64,000 nt of DNA from Ascaris suum (Eukaryota; Nematoda; Chromadorea; Rhabditida; Ascarididae), in the NCBI GenBank assembly GCA_013433145.1, contig CM024173.1, forward strand, positions 8,328,322-8,392,321, given 5' to 3'. Below the pieces are notes generated by a model. It made no database searches and was not told the origin of the DNA. It saw only the letters and a list, made by a program, of their open reading frames with translations. Below are positions 35,801 through 47,250 of the stretch, in pieces (position 1 is the stretch's first letter; each line of letters begins with the position of its first letter). The translations under genes and the position numbers were made by a program.

Positions 35801-38686
35801 GCACAACTTCTGATGACCCTTTCTTTTGATATTTAATGATGGGAGAAGTCATCAGAATATCTAATAGAAAAGCTTGATGTAATGACTGAAATTGTTGTGA
35901 ATTTTAGATGTCCTGAAGAGAGTTAGTCAAAGACGTGTTAAGATCGCTCCATTATTTATGTGATGCCTTAAGCCTTCTCATATGAATAATGGATATTTGT
36001 TTGCAAAGTGTGAAATATCGCTTTTTTTGGAGGATAGACGATGATATTTTCAGTAAATTATTTGAAAATTGTAAAAAAAAAACCTATAATTGAATTGCAC
36101 TTGCTATGTGGGCAGGTCTGGAATAACAATATGTCAGGTGTGCAGATCGCTAGCAAGTAAAACGCCCCGAACGATTTGGTCATTTATGGTCCGTGAGCTG
36201 GAGATGATATTCAAGTGTCTGCGCGTCTGTGTGCTTGTTTTTTCCTCCCATGCTGTTCCGAGAAAAAAAACTCCTACTTGCTTTTAGGCCATCGCTTCAA
36301 CCGTTCAGATGGAGACCTGGTATTCTTTCAAAATCCATTCAAGTTCGATCGGCGGCATAAAAATATTGACAGTTTTGAGGTATATGTCCCGATAATGACC
36401 CCTTATTGAAAAACCTCTCGCTGGCCACACGCGCCGCACGGCTTCTCTCTGCCTTCTGTATCTTTCTACGTCGTCGTGTGTCCTCTTCTTCATCATTATC
36501 ACTAATGACGTGAAGAGTTTGCCGATTTTTTTTTTGCATCGCTATAAATATTAAGCGGCTGCTATTTCCGTCCGTCTGCCTATCCTTTCGCGTATTTCAG
36601 TTTCGAGATTCACTCTATCGATTTGAAATTGGTACCTACAAAAAATGCTCCGACTAATTTGAGATCCATTTCAAAACGTTGTTCATCTCTCTCTTACTTT
36701 ATGATTCCACAGCACGCAAGCTTTTCGAAAACGAAGTTTTTGGACCGAAGTTTGCGCAATCGAAACTCGACCGAAGCTGACCTTGGGAACATTCAGAATG
36801 CCAGCAAATCTCACGAGTGGAAATTTTAAGGCACGTTTATGAGTCTTATGGTCACCTTCAACGGAGAAAATTGAACAGAACGCTTTGACGCAGTCGACGG
36901 ATCATTTCCATATGTCTTCAGATGGCTATCGAATTTCGTACGTGTAGATTTCTTAGCGTATTCAGTTGCTAAAAAATTTTGCTTTGATCGGCTCTGCTGA
37001 TATATGTATGGCCCTATAAGTGATTCTCAGCGTCATCTTTTGAGAAATAAATCGAATCGCTTTGCAAAAGAAGTGCATTATGTTTGTCATATAAGGACTT
37101 CCAACTTGTATCATAGAGCAATATAGGCATGATATGCTAAAACTGCTTAATACTTGGGTGTATGCAAAAGACACAGTGATGAGTGGTTGAGTGAAAAGCT
37201 GACAAGTAAAAATCGATGACGTCACAATGCAATCAATGCAGACTGGCTGCATTCGTTACTAAGCTGATCTCTTCATTCGTTTTTATCCTTGCGCTTATAG
37301 CCCAAGCGGTGCAACTGTTAGGGAAAAGTGACGTCTGACGGGACGTCAAAAATTCTTTTTTTTTTTAAACCTCAAAAATCGTCTCTGAAGATACCTCTAG
37401 GCGATCGATGAAGATACCACTACTGATTTGGGCGTTCCATCTATCAAAAGAAAAACAAACTGGGAAGTGCGACACTGTGTGATTGTGAGCATAAGATATG
37501 TGCTCTTCTCACAACATTTTGAAGTATATGAAAATTATCCTTGTAAAAGGAATATAATAGGTGAACAAATCCGTGGTATATGATCGCCGAAACTTGGCAT
37601 TTTGACAGTGTTCAAAAGAAGGTGCTGCTTGATGCAGCAGATGAAAACTCCTGTTGATCCGACCCTTGAAGAAGTGATCAGATATCGTGGGTGCTAGCAG
37701 TTGATTCATGACAAATTTCTATCGGTCTGAATTTGAACACGCCTTGATTCTGAACATGTCTTGCTACCGTCTGAAAGTAATTAAATCGTGTCCTGCAAAT
37801 TGTATATTAGTTTCTCAGGTAATCTATGCAAGCATTTTGATCTGATTTGGAAGAGAAGGCATTACACATCGGAAATCTCTTCCCATTCTATAGACAAAGC
37901 GGCGAATTCCTTACACATTTTGTCTTTCATTTGCATAAAGAGACACACCTGCAGAGGCTGTCACATGCAACGCTTGCGTCGTTGCAGGACTGTGGTATCA
38001 AACGAACAATCCGAGGATAGTTCTTGTTTTAAAGAGTGAGGAGGTTCTTCTTGTTCAGTATGACACTTCACGACAATTGCCTGACATCATTATTACTACT
38101 ACTATTGCTACGGTCACTCTGAAGTTATTTTTATCGGAGCATGATTTTCTTCGAAGGATTTGAACAATTTCACTTCGTCAAGAATTCTGAGAAAAAGAGT
38201 TGATCGTAAGGAGCAAACGAGTCGAAAATGTTGTTGCAAAACTTTCAAACTTTTCTCGGAGTAGAAGAGGAATGCGAAAAAGTTAGAAAATCAACAGTGG
38301 TGTACTGCTGGCACACAACATTGTTTTACGTTGCGTTGGCTCCAATTCTGCCGAAAAGACGATAGCCGAGGGTTACATGCTGATTTTAGGGTGACTCGAT
38401 ATCTTCGGGTTCATATTTATCAACCACTTCCGTTAAATTTTTTAAGGCTTTATAAAGGAGTGGAACAAATGTATATACAGATTCTTATTCTTAAAGTTCC
38501 TCTAATAGAAAAACAAATGAAGGCGTGCCTTGAGTTGTTTCAAATTGTATATGTTTAAATAAAAAGCGAGTAAAACGCAATAGACTTTATATAAACGTTT
38601 TTGAAATAGAATAATAAACAACTAGCAGACGTGTAATTAGGTAAGTCATACACAAATGGTAATGGAATGTAAACGTAGTAATGGAG

Positions 38687-38692
<6 letters not shown>
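29884..38692. other. 8.8 kb with no recognisable gene
   Basis: Only short unrelated open frames are present (the longest about 130 codons at 30,012-30,404 and 120 at 31,159-31,521, both minus). The stretch belongs to the copy A duplication unit and may contain the missing first exon of the hydrolase gene, but no Met-bearing exon with a phase-0 donor could be picked out with confidence. A small AT-rich duplication lies at 35,496-35,585. Confidence 0.45.
35496..35585 (+). repeat. imperfect tandem duplication, ~40 bp units
   Basis: Two adjacent units share aaaggctaccaaaaa, then ttaaattaac, then ccaaaattaa, with small indels between the elements. The array is short and AT-rich, with no further copies seen nearby. 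Confidence 0.55.

Positions 38693-38767
<75 letters not shown>
38693..38767. repeat. (AT)n microsatellite, ~75 bp
   Basis: Uninterrupted AT dinucleotide array of about 75 bp. The poly-(Ile-Tyr) open frame across it is an artefact. Confidence 0.95.
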
Positions 38768-38768
<1 letters not shown>

Positions 38769-38940
38769 TAGAGGCCAAGAAGAAAATGGTGCTCTAGGAG
38801 AACAGAATTAAAAAGAGAACTTAAGGCAAGGAGAAGCCTATCGTGAGCATAAACACAAAAGGAATAGACGACTGTTGGGAGACTAGACGTTGTGAATGCA
38901 AAAGGTAGGAAGCGAATAAATTACCTATAAGAACAAATGG

Positions 38941-39004
38941 TGATCACGATTCGGCCCTTATCAGTTGACGTGTGCACCTGAGTTATGCGCAGGCCATCGT
39001 CAGA
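38941..39004 (-). ncRNA. two degenerate hammerhead-ribozyme-like motifs
   Basis: On the minus strand, CTGACGA (38,998-39,004) is followed by a possible short stem (CCTG pairing with CAGG) and then CACACGTC, where an active core would need GAAAC. About 40 bp on, CTGATAA (38,958-38,964) is followed by GGGCC and GAATCGTG, one base from the CUGANGA core on one side and from GAAAC on the other. Hammerhead motifs occur in Penelope-like elements, and a decayed one lies about 1.7 kb upstream on this strand. Both cores carry changes expected to abolish cleavage. The call is tentative. Confidence 0.25.
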
Positions 39005-39177
39005 ACGATACGCGTAACCCCATCAGTATGAGAAGTTGTATAAACAACTTAATTGAGAGTAGAGAGAGAGGTGTAAAAAAAAAGAAGTGAAAAAAATAGA
39101 AAAACGAAATCTATAGGTAAAATGTATATTAAGAAAAATGCATAGTAAATACAAAAGTTGCACACAATAACACTTAC

Positions 39178-39264
39178 CTCATCGCCATAGTTCGCTTTCT
39201 TCTTTTTTTCCAAAGCAGCTTTTTCAATCGTTGACCTTAAGGTCCTTTTACCACCGTGCTCCAT
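39178..39264 (-). CDS. candidate first exon, 29 codons, unknown product
   Basis: A Met-initiated open stretch (MEHGGKRTLRSTIEKAALEK then KKKANYGDE) ends exactly at a strong donor GAG|GTAAGT in phase 0. The product is lysine-rich and shows no organelle-targeting character. The phase would fit the first placed hydrolase exon (27,941), but that lies 11 kb away with many alternatives in between. It could equally belong to the terminal region of the Penelope-like element or be chance. No partner exon was identified. Confidence 0.2.
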
Positions 39265-40608
39265 TTGCTAGTTCTACAAGTAGAGCTTGTAGCCAAAGAG
39301 CCTGGGGAAAAGGGTTACACGAGAAAAACAATAATGCGGCACTAAGCGCTGATGTGTGGTAAAGACATGACACTAACGATTAATAAAACCTCCACTGCAA
39401 ACACATCGCTAGGCGTACGGACGTACCTAGTTGCTGAGATATAAATGCCATAAAGTTTAGAATATTATATGAAACTGAATTATAATCCCTTGAAAGATAA
39501 ATAATAGTTGCGTAACGATAAGTGCCATAAAAGGTCATATGAAATCGAGTGCTAAATAGTGGAAACCAAAAGGCGAGTATTAAAATAACATTAATCAAAC
39601 GGACTGAAAATGAAATAAAAGAGGTTAAAGATTGTGTAACATAAATATGTGGGTAACGCTCGTGTAAATTCGTCGGTAAGTTGAAATAAAGGGGGTCAAA
39701 AGGCTTTGAGGGAATATGTTAATGATATTAAACCGTGCTGAAGGTTATATTAAAATGCAGAAGTGGAGAGTTATATAAAAAGGGAGAGCAGACAACCATA
39801 ACGGAAAATCAAAGCCTAAGAATAGCTCAATATAAAAAGGGAGTATAAAAACTAGAGTATGTTTGGACTGCAGTTAGAAAGCTAGATGTATGAAAAATAC
39901 TAACTAAAAATTCGTATAGTTTAAATTATAAATCAAAAAGTTGCATCATCGACACAGTGGGCAATGATGATTGATGAACGATAAACAGAAGGATCAATGT
40001 TGGCGACATGACCTCACAGTAGTAACCCGGATGAAGCAATATTTATAGGATCAATGTTTAAAGCGAAACCTGCCGGAAAAATGAATAACATTTGAGGTTC
40101 ACTAAAAGATTCTGACGAAGAAATACTAATAAAAAATACCAGAATAAATAGCTAAGTCTAATACACGACATTATGACAATATAAATATGTAAAATTACGC
40201 AAATAAATGCTAGTTTCAGATGTTGTGCGCATAGTATATGTAAAACGCAGTGTTGCATCATTGCTAATGCAGTATTGGGGAGTGTTAATCAATAAATCTT
40301 TGTTTATATGGTCAAAGCGATCGTAATATGAACATAAACATAAATAATACCTTAAGACCTTTATCCTTATAATTTTTAAGCAGTGCTTTAGATTTAATGA
40401 TAAAGTCTGCCTTAAATGAGCAGCCTAATAAATCTACAAATTTGAGAGATTATAAGGTTTTTGTATATGAACAGTGCGATGTTACTGTCCAATTGAGTAT
40501 ATTTATTTACTGAAAAATTAAATTGATCCGTATTATCATAGACGCTTGAGACAACACCGTTAAGTCCATAAAGTTAACTGTGCACAATCTGTAGTGAACC
40601 CCCATAAA

Positions 40609-42120
40609 TTAATTTAGCAGTAATCTGAAAGTAATCAGTATGGAATATGAGTAGATCATCAACGTACCTACAACAAGTAACATTAAAACGCAAAATTTTG
40701 GCATATTATATTCCATAACGGACAGGGTGAGATCAGCTATACCAGGACTGGCATTTCCTCCCATGGGTACTCCTTTAGTTTGCCTGAAAATAAAACCGGC
40801 AAAAGTAAGGTAGCTTTCATTGATAATAAATTTAATTATTTCCATGATTTGTGCCCTATCCAAGGCAAGAGAATGCCCGTTAAACTCGTAATTGTCTGTA
40901 TAAAGCAAGGTTTTATTACCACAAATTTTTGAGGCATTGTATTAAATGGTCCATCGCTCTAATGATAACATCATGTGGTAGTGCCGTAAACAAAGTGGAG
41001 AAATCAGCAGCCAAAACCGTCTTTGTTATTTATATCCAAAACGTCATAAAAATTCCTCACACTATAGTAGTAATTAATCCCGCTTCTTTGACCTGCTATA
41101 CGGCAATAATTAAGTAGATGGTTTTTAAGAAACTGTAAAAGGCGGTGTTGCGAACAAGACAAGGGTTTCAGCGAATTTTTGTTGGCGAACTTTAAGCGAA
41201 CGCATAATGCACTTTGCACTGTGCGCCCATCGCGAAAACATTCCCACAACAACGTCGCAAGAATTCAAAAATTCCTGCGACGTTGTTCCAAGCGTCGGCC
41301 GATGTTTTGAGATTGGCAGACATTGGAGCCGAAGTTCGCTGTCGACTGGAGCTGCATATAAGCTGCTCCAGCTGAATGGTGGGTTATGCGAGAGAAACGA
41401 CCGTTGTCCAACTCCGAGTCCGCCTTGCTCCCATAAACGACTGCGATCCAACTACGACTTCGTCTTGCTCTTTGCTGGGTCATTAAAGCTATTCGTTTTC
41501 TTTCAAGCAAAATAAGCGTTTAGACGAACTGTTGTTGGCTCCCGCTACATACCTAAACATGCAGGGATTTTTATGTAGCTTAAGAATAACAAACAATTCA
41601 GGTAATGTCCTGTTCTCCTCCTTAACTTTAATGAAATTTTTGTTAATAATGTCCAGTGCGTTTTTGTTTTCAACACATTCACAAGGGTCCTTACCAGTGA
41701 TTCTGCCATTTCCAATTCCAAGCTCCTTGCATAAACTTGGATGTGAAAGTTTTTACAAATAGATGTACAATTATCGGCTGCTTTATCCGCGGCTACAATA
41801 ATCAATTTAGACTGTATACTGACCAGTGGCTTGTCCATACTATGGTTTGAACTATTTCGTGCGTCGATCTCCCCTTTGTAAAAGTCGTTAATGAAAACTC
41901 TTTTAATGTGGCTCATAGTCAACTGTCGGAAATTTCTAAATTTATTAACATTAATATGCTCGGTTCGAGCAACTTGCAAAACTAACCTGTTTAGAGACTG
42001 TACTGCATCCTCCATAATACGAAGCGGGTGTTTATTACTGATGGGTCTAAACTTGGTGCCTTTTTTGAACGCCTTCTTAAAACCTCTAGAATCAAGTATA
42101 TCCGAATTACCTGTAAACAC
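40609..42120 (-). pseudogene. Penelope-type reverse transcriptase, frame-broken
   Basis: Motifs in minus-strand order: KLIIVAADKAADN (about 41,800) and YIKIPACLG then AGANNSSSKRLF (about 41,580-41,520), a Penelope-type pre-catalytic region. After an interrupted stretch (41,520-41,150) come LAADFSTLFTALPHDVI (about 41,010-40,950), NGHSLALDRAQIMEIIKFII (about 40,880) and FRQTKGVPMGGNASPGIADL (about 40,795-40,735). The catalytic CRYVDDLLIF has its YVDD at 40,655-40,666. At least two frameshifts and several stops separate these pieces. The KG.PMG..ASP and YVDD motifs fit this family and not the LINE-type RTs elsewhere in the window. Confidence 0.8.
41248..41287. repeat. 18-bp inverted repeat (hairpin) with 4-base loop
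   Basis: aacaacgtcgcaagaatt (41,248-41,265) and aattcctgcgacgttgtt (41,270-41,287) are reverse complements with one mismatch, separated by caaa. It lies inside the segment that interrupts the Penelope-like RT. The stem is GC-containing and far longer than expected by chance. It may be the core or end of a small foldback insertion. Confidence 0.75.
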
Positions 42121-42756
42121 ATGCTATAAAGACTGGTAAATGAATTATGAGTTATGACAATCAGAGGTATTATGTGTAAACTCAGACTGAGCTTCAGGAC
42201 GTTGGTTTAACATATTTAATGTTTTATTATAAGTACAAATTCCCTTGTACCTAAGAATTACCTTGTAGTAAGAAAAGTTATTTGTGTCTTAGGGGCATTA
42301 TGATTAATTTTAATCAACTCATTTCTTATGGTACTGTTGTTAAATGTACGGTTGTAATTAATGTTTTGCCAAGTCCAGGAAATTGAATATGGAATTTATA
42401 GCATTCTTTATTTGTCTCCATAATTTGAGCAGTTTTAAATGCATTTCTATGGATTATGTGCATTTTACACAGAAAACTGATTTCATATCTGATGCTCTTG
42501 TTCTGGTAAAGTATACATTTTATGCGTACGGTTACTTTGCTGATATAAATCTCTAAGAAAACTACAAACATTCTCGGCATTGTTTGAGTGAGACAGTGTT
42601 ATTGCTAATAGCATTTGAAAAATAGTGATTTGTAATTTTGTTGTTTCTTCTTCTTCTTCCGTCGCCATGTTTCGAAATTAACCCGTAATTTTCAAGGTAT
42701 GGGACCTCTGAGGTGTTCTCTTTAAGCAAAGGATGTGAAATATTTCCGACTTCCTT

Positions 42757-43126
42757 AATATTATCATTAAGTCCCATTGGATAAATTGTTCGAAGCAATT
42801 TGATCCAAAACAGCTCTGATTCAACAAAGTATTTATTATCGTTGACTTTTTCCATATACGACTCTAACGTGCTTTACGCCGTGGTCGCCTTATTGAAAAT
42901 GTTGTAAAGATAGTTAGGTATCTTTCCTTCACTAATATTATATAACTGTTCGCGAACGCCTGTTCGCAGACTCCTGGACGTTTGTCCTATATGCTGTAAG
43001 CCACATATTGTAAATTAAGCAATAAACTGTGTCTTTGCTGTTACAATCTAATTGCATGTGGTTATTTTTGCAGCAAAATTTTCTTCCAATAATACTAGAT
43101 GTTACCCATTTACTGTGTTCAATCAT
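42757..43126 (-). pseudogene. GIY-YIG endonuclease domain of the Penelope-like element
   Basis: With one frameshift allowed near 43,015, the minus strand reads DTVYCLIYNMCGLQHIGQTS followed by RSLRTGVREQLYN at about 43,050-42,940. This has the VYxL...C..C...IGQT.R.LR pattern of a GIY-YIG nuclease (YC/HIG in place of canonical GIY/YIG). Downstream, about 42,815-42,757 reads ESELFWIKLLRTIYPMGLND, the conserved E..FWIK.L.T.YP.GLN tail seen in retroelement GIY-YIG domains. A stop falls between the two parts (about 42,875). The domain is upstream of the reverse transcriptase in the same orientation. Confidence 0.7.
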
Positions 43127-43312
43127 AGTGCGACATTTGCGTTCTTTCCACCTGCTGTAGTGACTACTGTATTATTAACTTCATTTTCTTTATATACACT
43201 TGAGAACTGGTACGTATCAATCTTTTTCAGCAGGTATAATGTGTTACGAGGTGCATCCGCGGTTCGTTGTGTAACGGACAGAGGATTAATTACTAGTGCC
43301 TGAGAAGCGGTC

Positions 43313-43326
43313 GGGGGGGGGGGGGG
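43313..43326 (+). repeat. poly-G run, 14 bp
   Basis: Fourteen consecutive G. It lies just upstream (minus-strand sense) of the GIY-YIG portion of the Penelope-like element. Confidence 0.9.
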
Positions 43327-43976
43327 CAGGGGATGTTCCGCCCTCGGTCTCCGCTGTTAAGGTGGCGAACTTATTGTTTAATAAATCATGTTGGCTGCGG
43401 TCCGCTGTCTGCCATATAAGGGGTGCTAAACACCCCACCTCGCTTGTGTCGATATTGCAGAGCAGAACGGTTGCCCGGATTGGGGGCTGCAGTAGCCCAT
43501 ATTTAAACTAGTGCTGTTATTATGGATTACTATTGGTCCGGTTCTTTGGATAAAGCCGTACCGGAATTCTTTTTTCAACGGCGAATGCAAAACGTTGCGT
43601 GAGGCATCCATAACGCTATATATCAACATTGCCAAGTGTGGACTTGTCTATTGATAACTGCAGTAAATTGCTGGCAGCATCCTCGTTGTGTAAGATCTAC
43701 CCTGTTGTGAAATATGATCGTTATTCGCCTATGGGCGGTACAAAGTTTGGGTGCTCTGCCGATGAACAGTATTCAAGAATAACATGTATATTTAAAATAG
43801 ATATTTAAAATACATAAAATGTGACACAAATGGATACAGATGGAGAAACTTAGTCTAATGATGGGTGACCACGCGGTTACCCATACTCCAATGTCGAGTG
43901 ATGCAGAGATCATGCATAGCGCATTGTTGGGCAACTAAAAGGTTACCCATACTCCCGTAAAGGTTTGGGATGGCCA

Positions 43977-44069
43977 AAAGGCTGCTCTAGACAAGTTTGA
44001 AGTAGCCAAGAGACTACCGCTGAGAAGTCTGAGGTAGCAAAAACCTGCCTTTGATAAGTTTTAGGTAGG
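43977..44069 (+). repeat. three diverged 31-bp tandem units
   Basis: Units 43,977-44,007, 44,008-44,038 and 44,039-44,069 are each exactly 31 bp. They share the pattern A-rich start, ...ctgcc/gctgc..., gAnAAGTtTgAgGTAGc at the end (aagtttgaagtagcc, aagtctgaggtagc, aagttttaggtagg). They are quite diverged, so the array is old. The length is not a multiple of three, which argues against a coding repeat. Confidence 0.6.
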
Positions 44070-47000
44070 ACGAAACTTATAAAGGACAGAGCAGCTAATT
44101 CAAATGGCGATAGGCTTAGCGATCATTGCACAATAAACTAGCACAGAACACTTCAATAGAAGTTTGATTCAAAAAGGACAATGAGCAACCTTCGGAGACC
44201 ACCTAAGTGCAATATCCCAATGCTCATAAGAAACCGAAACTGCTCCAACCGTAGTCGTAAGTGGAACATCAAAATAGGTTTACTTTTTAAATTCAAAATT
44301 TTGCATGCGAATCGGTGCACAATGAAGTAAGCAACGGAATTGTGAAAAAACCACGACTCAAACGACTTCACATGGAACTCGGAGGAAGAAACTCGACCTC
44401 CTCTCAGCGATTCAAAAGCTCTGAGTGGATGAATCGCGCAAACTTACGCTAAGAACAGAATAAACATATGCGGGCACGAAAAGTAGTCGTTAATTAAGAT
44501 GATAAGACAAAACAAGTACAGGCATAAGGCAAATGTACAGTAAGACAGTAATACTTCGGCTTCATTAGCAGAAGGGTATCATGCATGCCAGAGCTCTCTT
44601 CTACAGCAGAGGATTGGGAAGAATCTGAAGAATCATCTAGCTGACTAAACTGCGTTCATGTCGATTTATGCGAGGTCTCTGACAGCATCGATTAGCAAGA
44701 GATTATTTGCTCAAGTTAGGCTCATTTAACATAAAAGGTGGGTTGCTTTCTTTGATTGGCAGCTTTATCAGAAGCAAGCCTCAACAAGTTTGCTTGACGG
44801 CACTCTATCTCAACCATAGATGACCGATCACAACTGATATGGCTGACACGGCTCCACTTATAATGTTGATAAATAACTTACAACGCTAATTAGACTACAA
44901 TTCTTGCATCCAGGTTTATGTAAGTGATGCAAGATTGAATTTTTCGTTAGCGAACAAGAGTGTGCTTAGTGCTCGCATTTATCTTTAAACAGCAAAATTT
45001 TATCTGTTCCTTCGAAGCGGTTTGCTTCATTTGGGAGCACCTCGGAAGCCGATTACTAGAATGGAGTCCCCATTTTGACAAACACATTACCAATATTTCA
45101 AAAGTTACTTAATCCCATCTCTTAAAGTGCTTCAAAACCAGGCTCCTCCATTATATGAAAACATTTTGAAAACATATACGCACTCCGTTAGCGTATTTTA
45201 TGCAAACATTCAACAGTTCGCCTGAAAAATAGTGAAGTTAACGGAAAAACTAGGAGAATAGCATTTCGCAGATGTGACTTTCAAGGAAAAACGTACCATA
45301 GTTTAAACTTGAAAAGTAATTCATTAGAATCACAGCGAGGCAGAGAGGATTCCTAATGAATTCCTATTCCTCTAATATCCAATTTTTTCCCAAACCTCTA
45401 ATAAAAATTGTTTACATAAAGGTGTATTTGTTTGCAAGTGAGTATAAGATTTTCAGTTTGTTTGCTTACATAAAGGTGGGAGAGCAGAAATTGTATCTCC
45501 GAACCTCATCCTGGGGACCCAGTGAGCCTTTAAACTTTTCGGCTTTGCAAAAAGCTTTTTAAAATTCGTTCATTTGGTCAACCGGCTGGGTTTCGATCGA
45601 AATGTCGCGAGAAAGAACTCAGCAATTTGCGTTTTTGTTTAATTTCCATTTATTCTGCATCTGCTAATATTTGTGTGGGCAAAGAGTATTATGTCGATTT
45701 TCTGCTTATGTGCATGCTCGTTTGCATGTCTTTCTGTCTGCGCGGTAGTTATGTTTGTGTCTAGTGTGCTGTGATTAAAGGAGAGGGCGGGAGCTGTAAT
45801 CACTAGAAATCTGAAAATTTGGTAGATTCAGGAGCGAGGGAACGGAGATGGACAAGATCACTACTCAATAACCGCATAACAATGAAAATCGTCGTCTATC
45901 GTCACGAGCTGGAATTTTTGCAACAGCCGACGTTGAATTTGGATTTCCACCATTTAATAGTTATTTAAATAATTGGTAACAAAATTTTTCATCAACAATG
46001 TCGTTTGCATCCCCATTGCACCATCCTAAACTGATAAAGTCTCGCAGTGAGCATATCAATTTTAGAATGTTTTCAGTGATCGCATCAATTTAGTTGCTCA
46101 AAAAGGTGAAAAAGGCATCATAACTTGCAACGGAGGAAAAGAAACGCTGAAAGTTCAATCGATAAAATACTATCGAATTCTCGGATTCACCTTTTTCAAA
46201 AACTTATTCAATGAATTTTCGGTTTTTGGTGTCACCGTTGACCATTCGTCAAATAAATTGTTTTTTTTCGCATTATCCTCTTGCTTCTCATTATGCCATC
46301 GAAAAGCAGAAGGCAATTTCGATGCACATTTCACGTTTCAGTGATGGTGCCAAATTATAGCCCGAAATGAGGCAAATCACCATTCGGGATGGAGCCTTTC
46401 ATTTAATTATTGGACCGGTGCCTTTCGATAAGCTTGTGATATCCCTGCTGGGTTGTGTGAAAAGAGCGCACCCTTGCACAATCCGATATGGGAAGGCACA
46501 TCTGGCTCTCCCTACGAAAAGACTGCTTCTTTCAAATGCCGAAAGCAAAGGCAACATAGGTATGCGTCCACTCTAAATGATCCAAAAACGGCAAAAGTTG
46601 GTTGGGTGGATTCAAGAACTGCGGGGTCATGTGTGAGGAAATGAACTTCATTTTCGCTGTACTGTGTTCTATTCCGTAGTTTCTCGCACCATAATGTACT
46701 CTTCAAAGCATGTTTTTATGATTTCTTGCAGCACGACGCAAAAAGGTGTAGAGGTGTTGCTTCCGTCTGCGTCCAAGTGTAGGAAACAATGCACCAGAAG
46801 GAGCCTTCTTGAATGAAATCCGAAGAAATTTCAAATGTTTGAACTGCACTGGAACCGATACAAATAGTAACCATGCAAGCTGGAACACAGATGATATGTG
46901 GATCAGCCGCTTTCAGGCAGAGCAGAGAAGCGATGTCCACAGACAAAGCAAACTCTCTACAAACACCATGATGAAAAGGCCAGTGCGTACGAAAGGAAAG

Positions 47001-47250
47001 CCTATTTGCTTGCAGTAATCAGTATGCTTCCAGCTGTCTAACGTGAGGTGTCGTCTTAGCGAGGGTCGCTTCCGACATTAGGAGTTCGCAGTTGAACTCC
47101 AAAGCAGCTCAAGCTGTTGGTTTCGTTAAGGCTTAATAAAAACTTCAAACTCTAGTCTTGTTGCCAGATTACGCAGCATCTGGCCGAGCCTCAAAAGGGG
47201 AGGAATTTGCGAGTCCTTCATGGATAAGTTAGAGGTAGAGAGCCAAAACA

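Larger units (their letters stand above)
40380..43126 (-). mobile_element. decayed Penelope-like element with N-terminal GIY-YIG (Naiad-like)
   Basis: Read on the minus strand, a GIY-YIG endonuclease (43,126-42,757) comes first. A linker follows, then a Penelope-type reverse transcriptase (42,120-40,655), so the endonuclease is N-terminal. In canonical Penelope elements it is C-terminal; the N-terminal order is the hallmark described for the Naiad/Chlamys group. Frameshifts and stops occur throughout, and about 0.4 kb in the middle of the RT (41,150-41,520) looks foreign or scrambled, so the copy is dead. Boundaries were not determined; no terminal repeats were found. The element lies between the two hydrolase copies, within the A duplication unit. 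Confidence 0.75.
43127..45433. other. 2.3 kb with small repeats, no gene recognised
   Basis: Contains a 14-bp G run at 43,313-43,326, a duplicated ggttacccatactcc motif (near 43,876 and 43,941) and a three-unit 31-bp tandem repeat. Part may be 5' sequence of the Penelope-like element, but I could not find its boundary. The segment ends at the duplication breakpoint. Confidence 0.45.

Noticed and set aside
43961..44090. CRISPR-like or coding repeat array
   Set aside because: Units are adjacent without spacers, highly diverged, and 31 bp is not a coding multiple. The host is a eukaryote.
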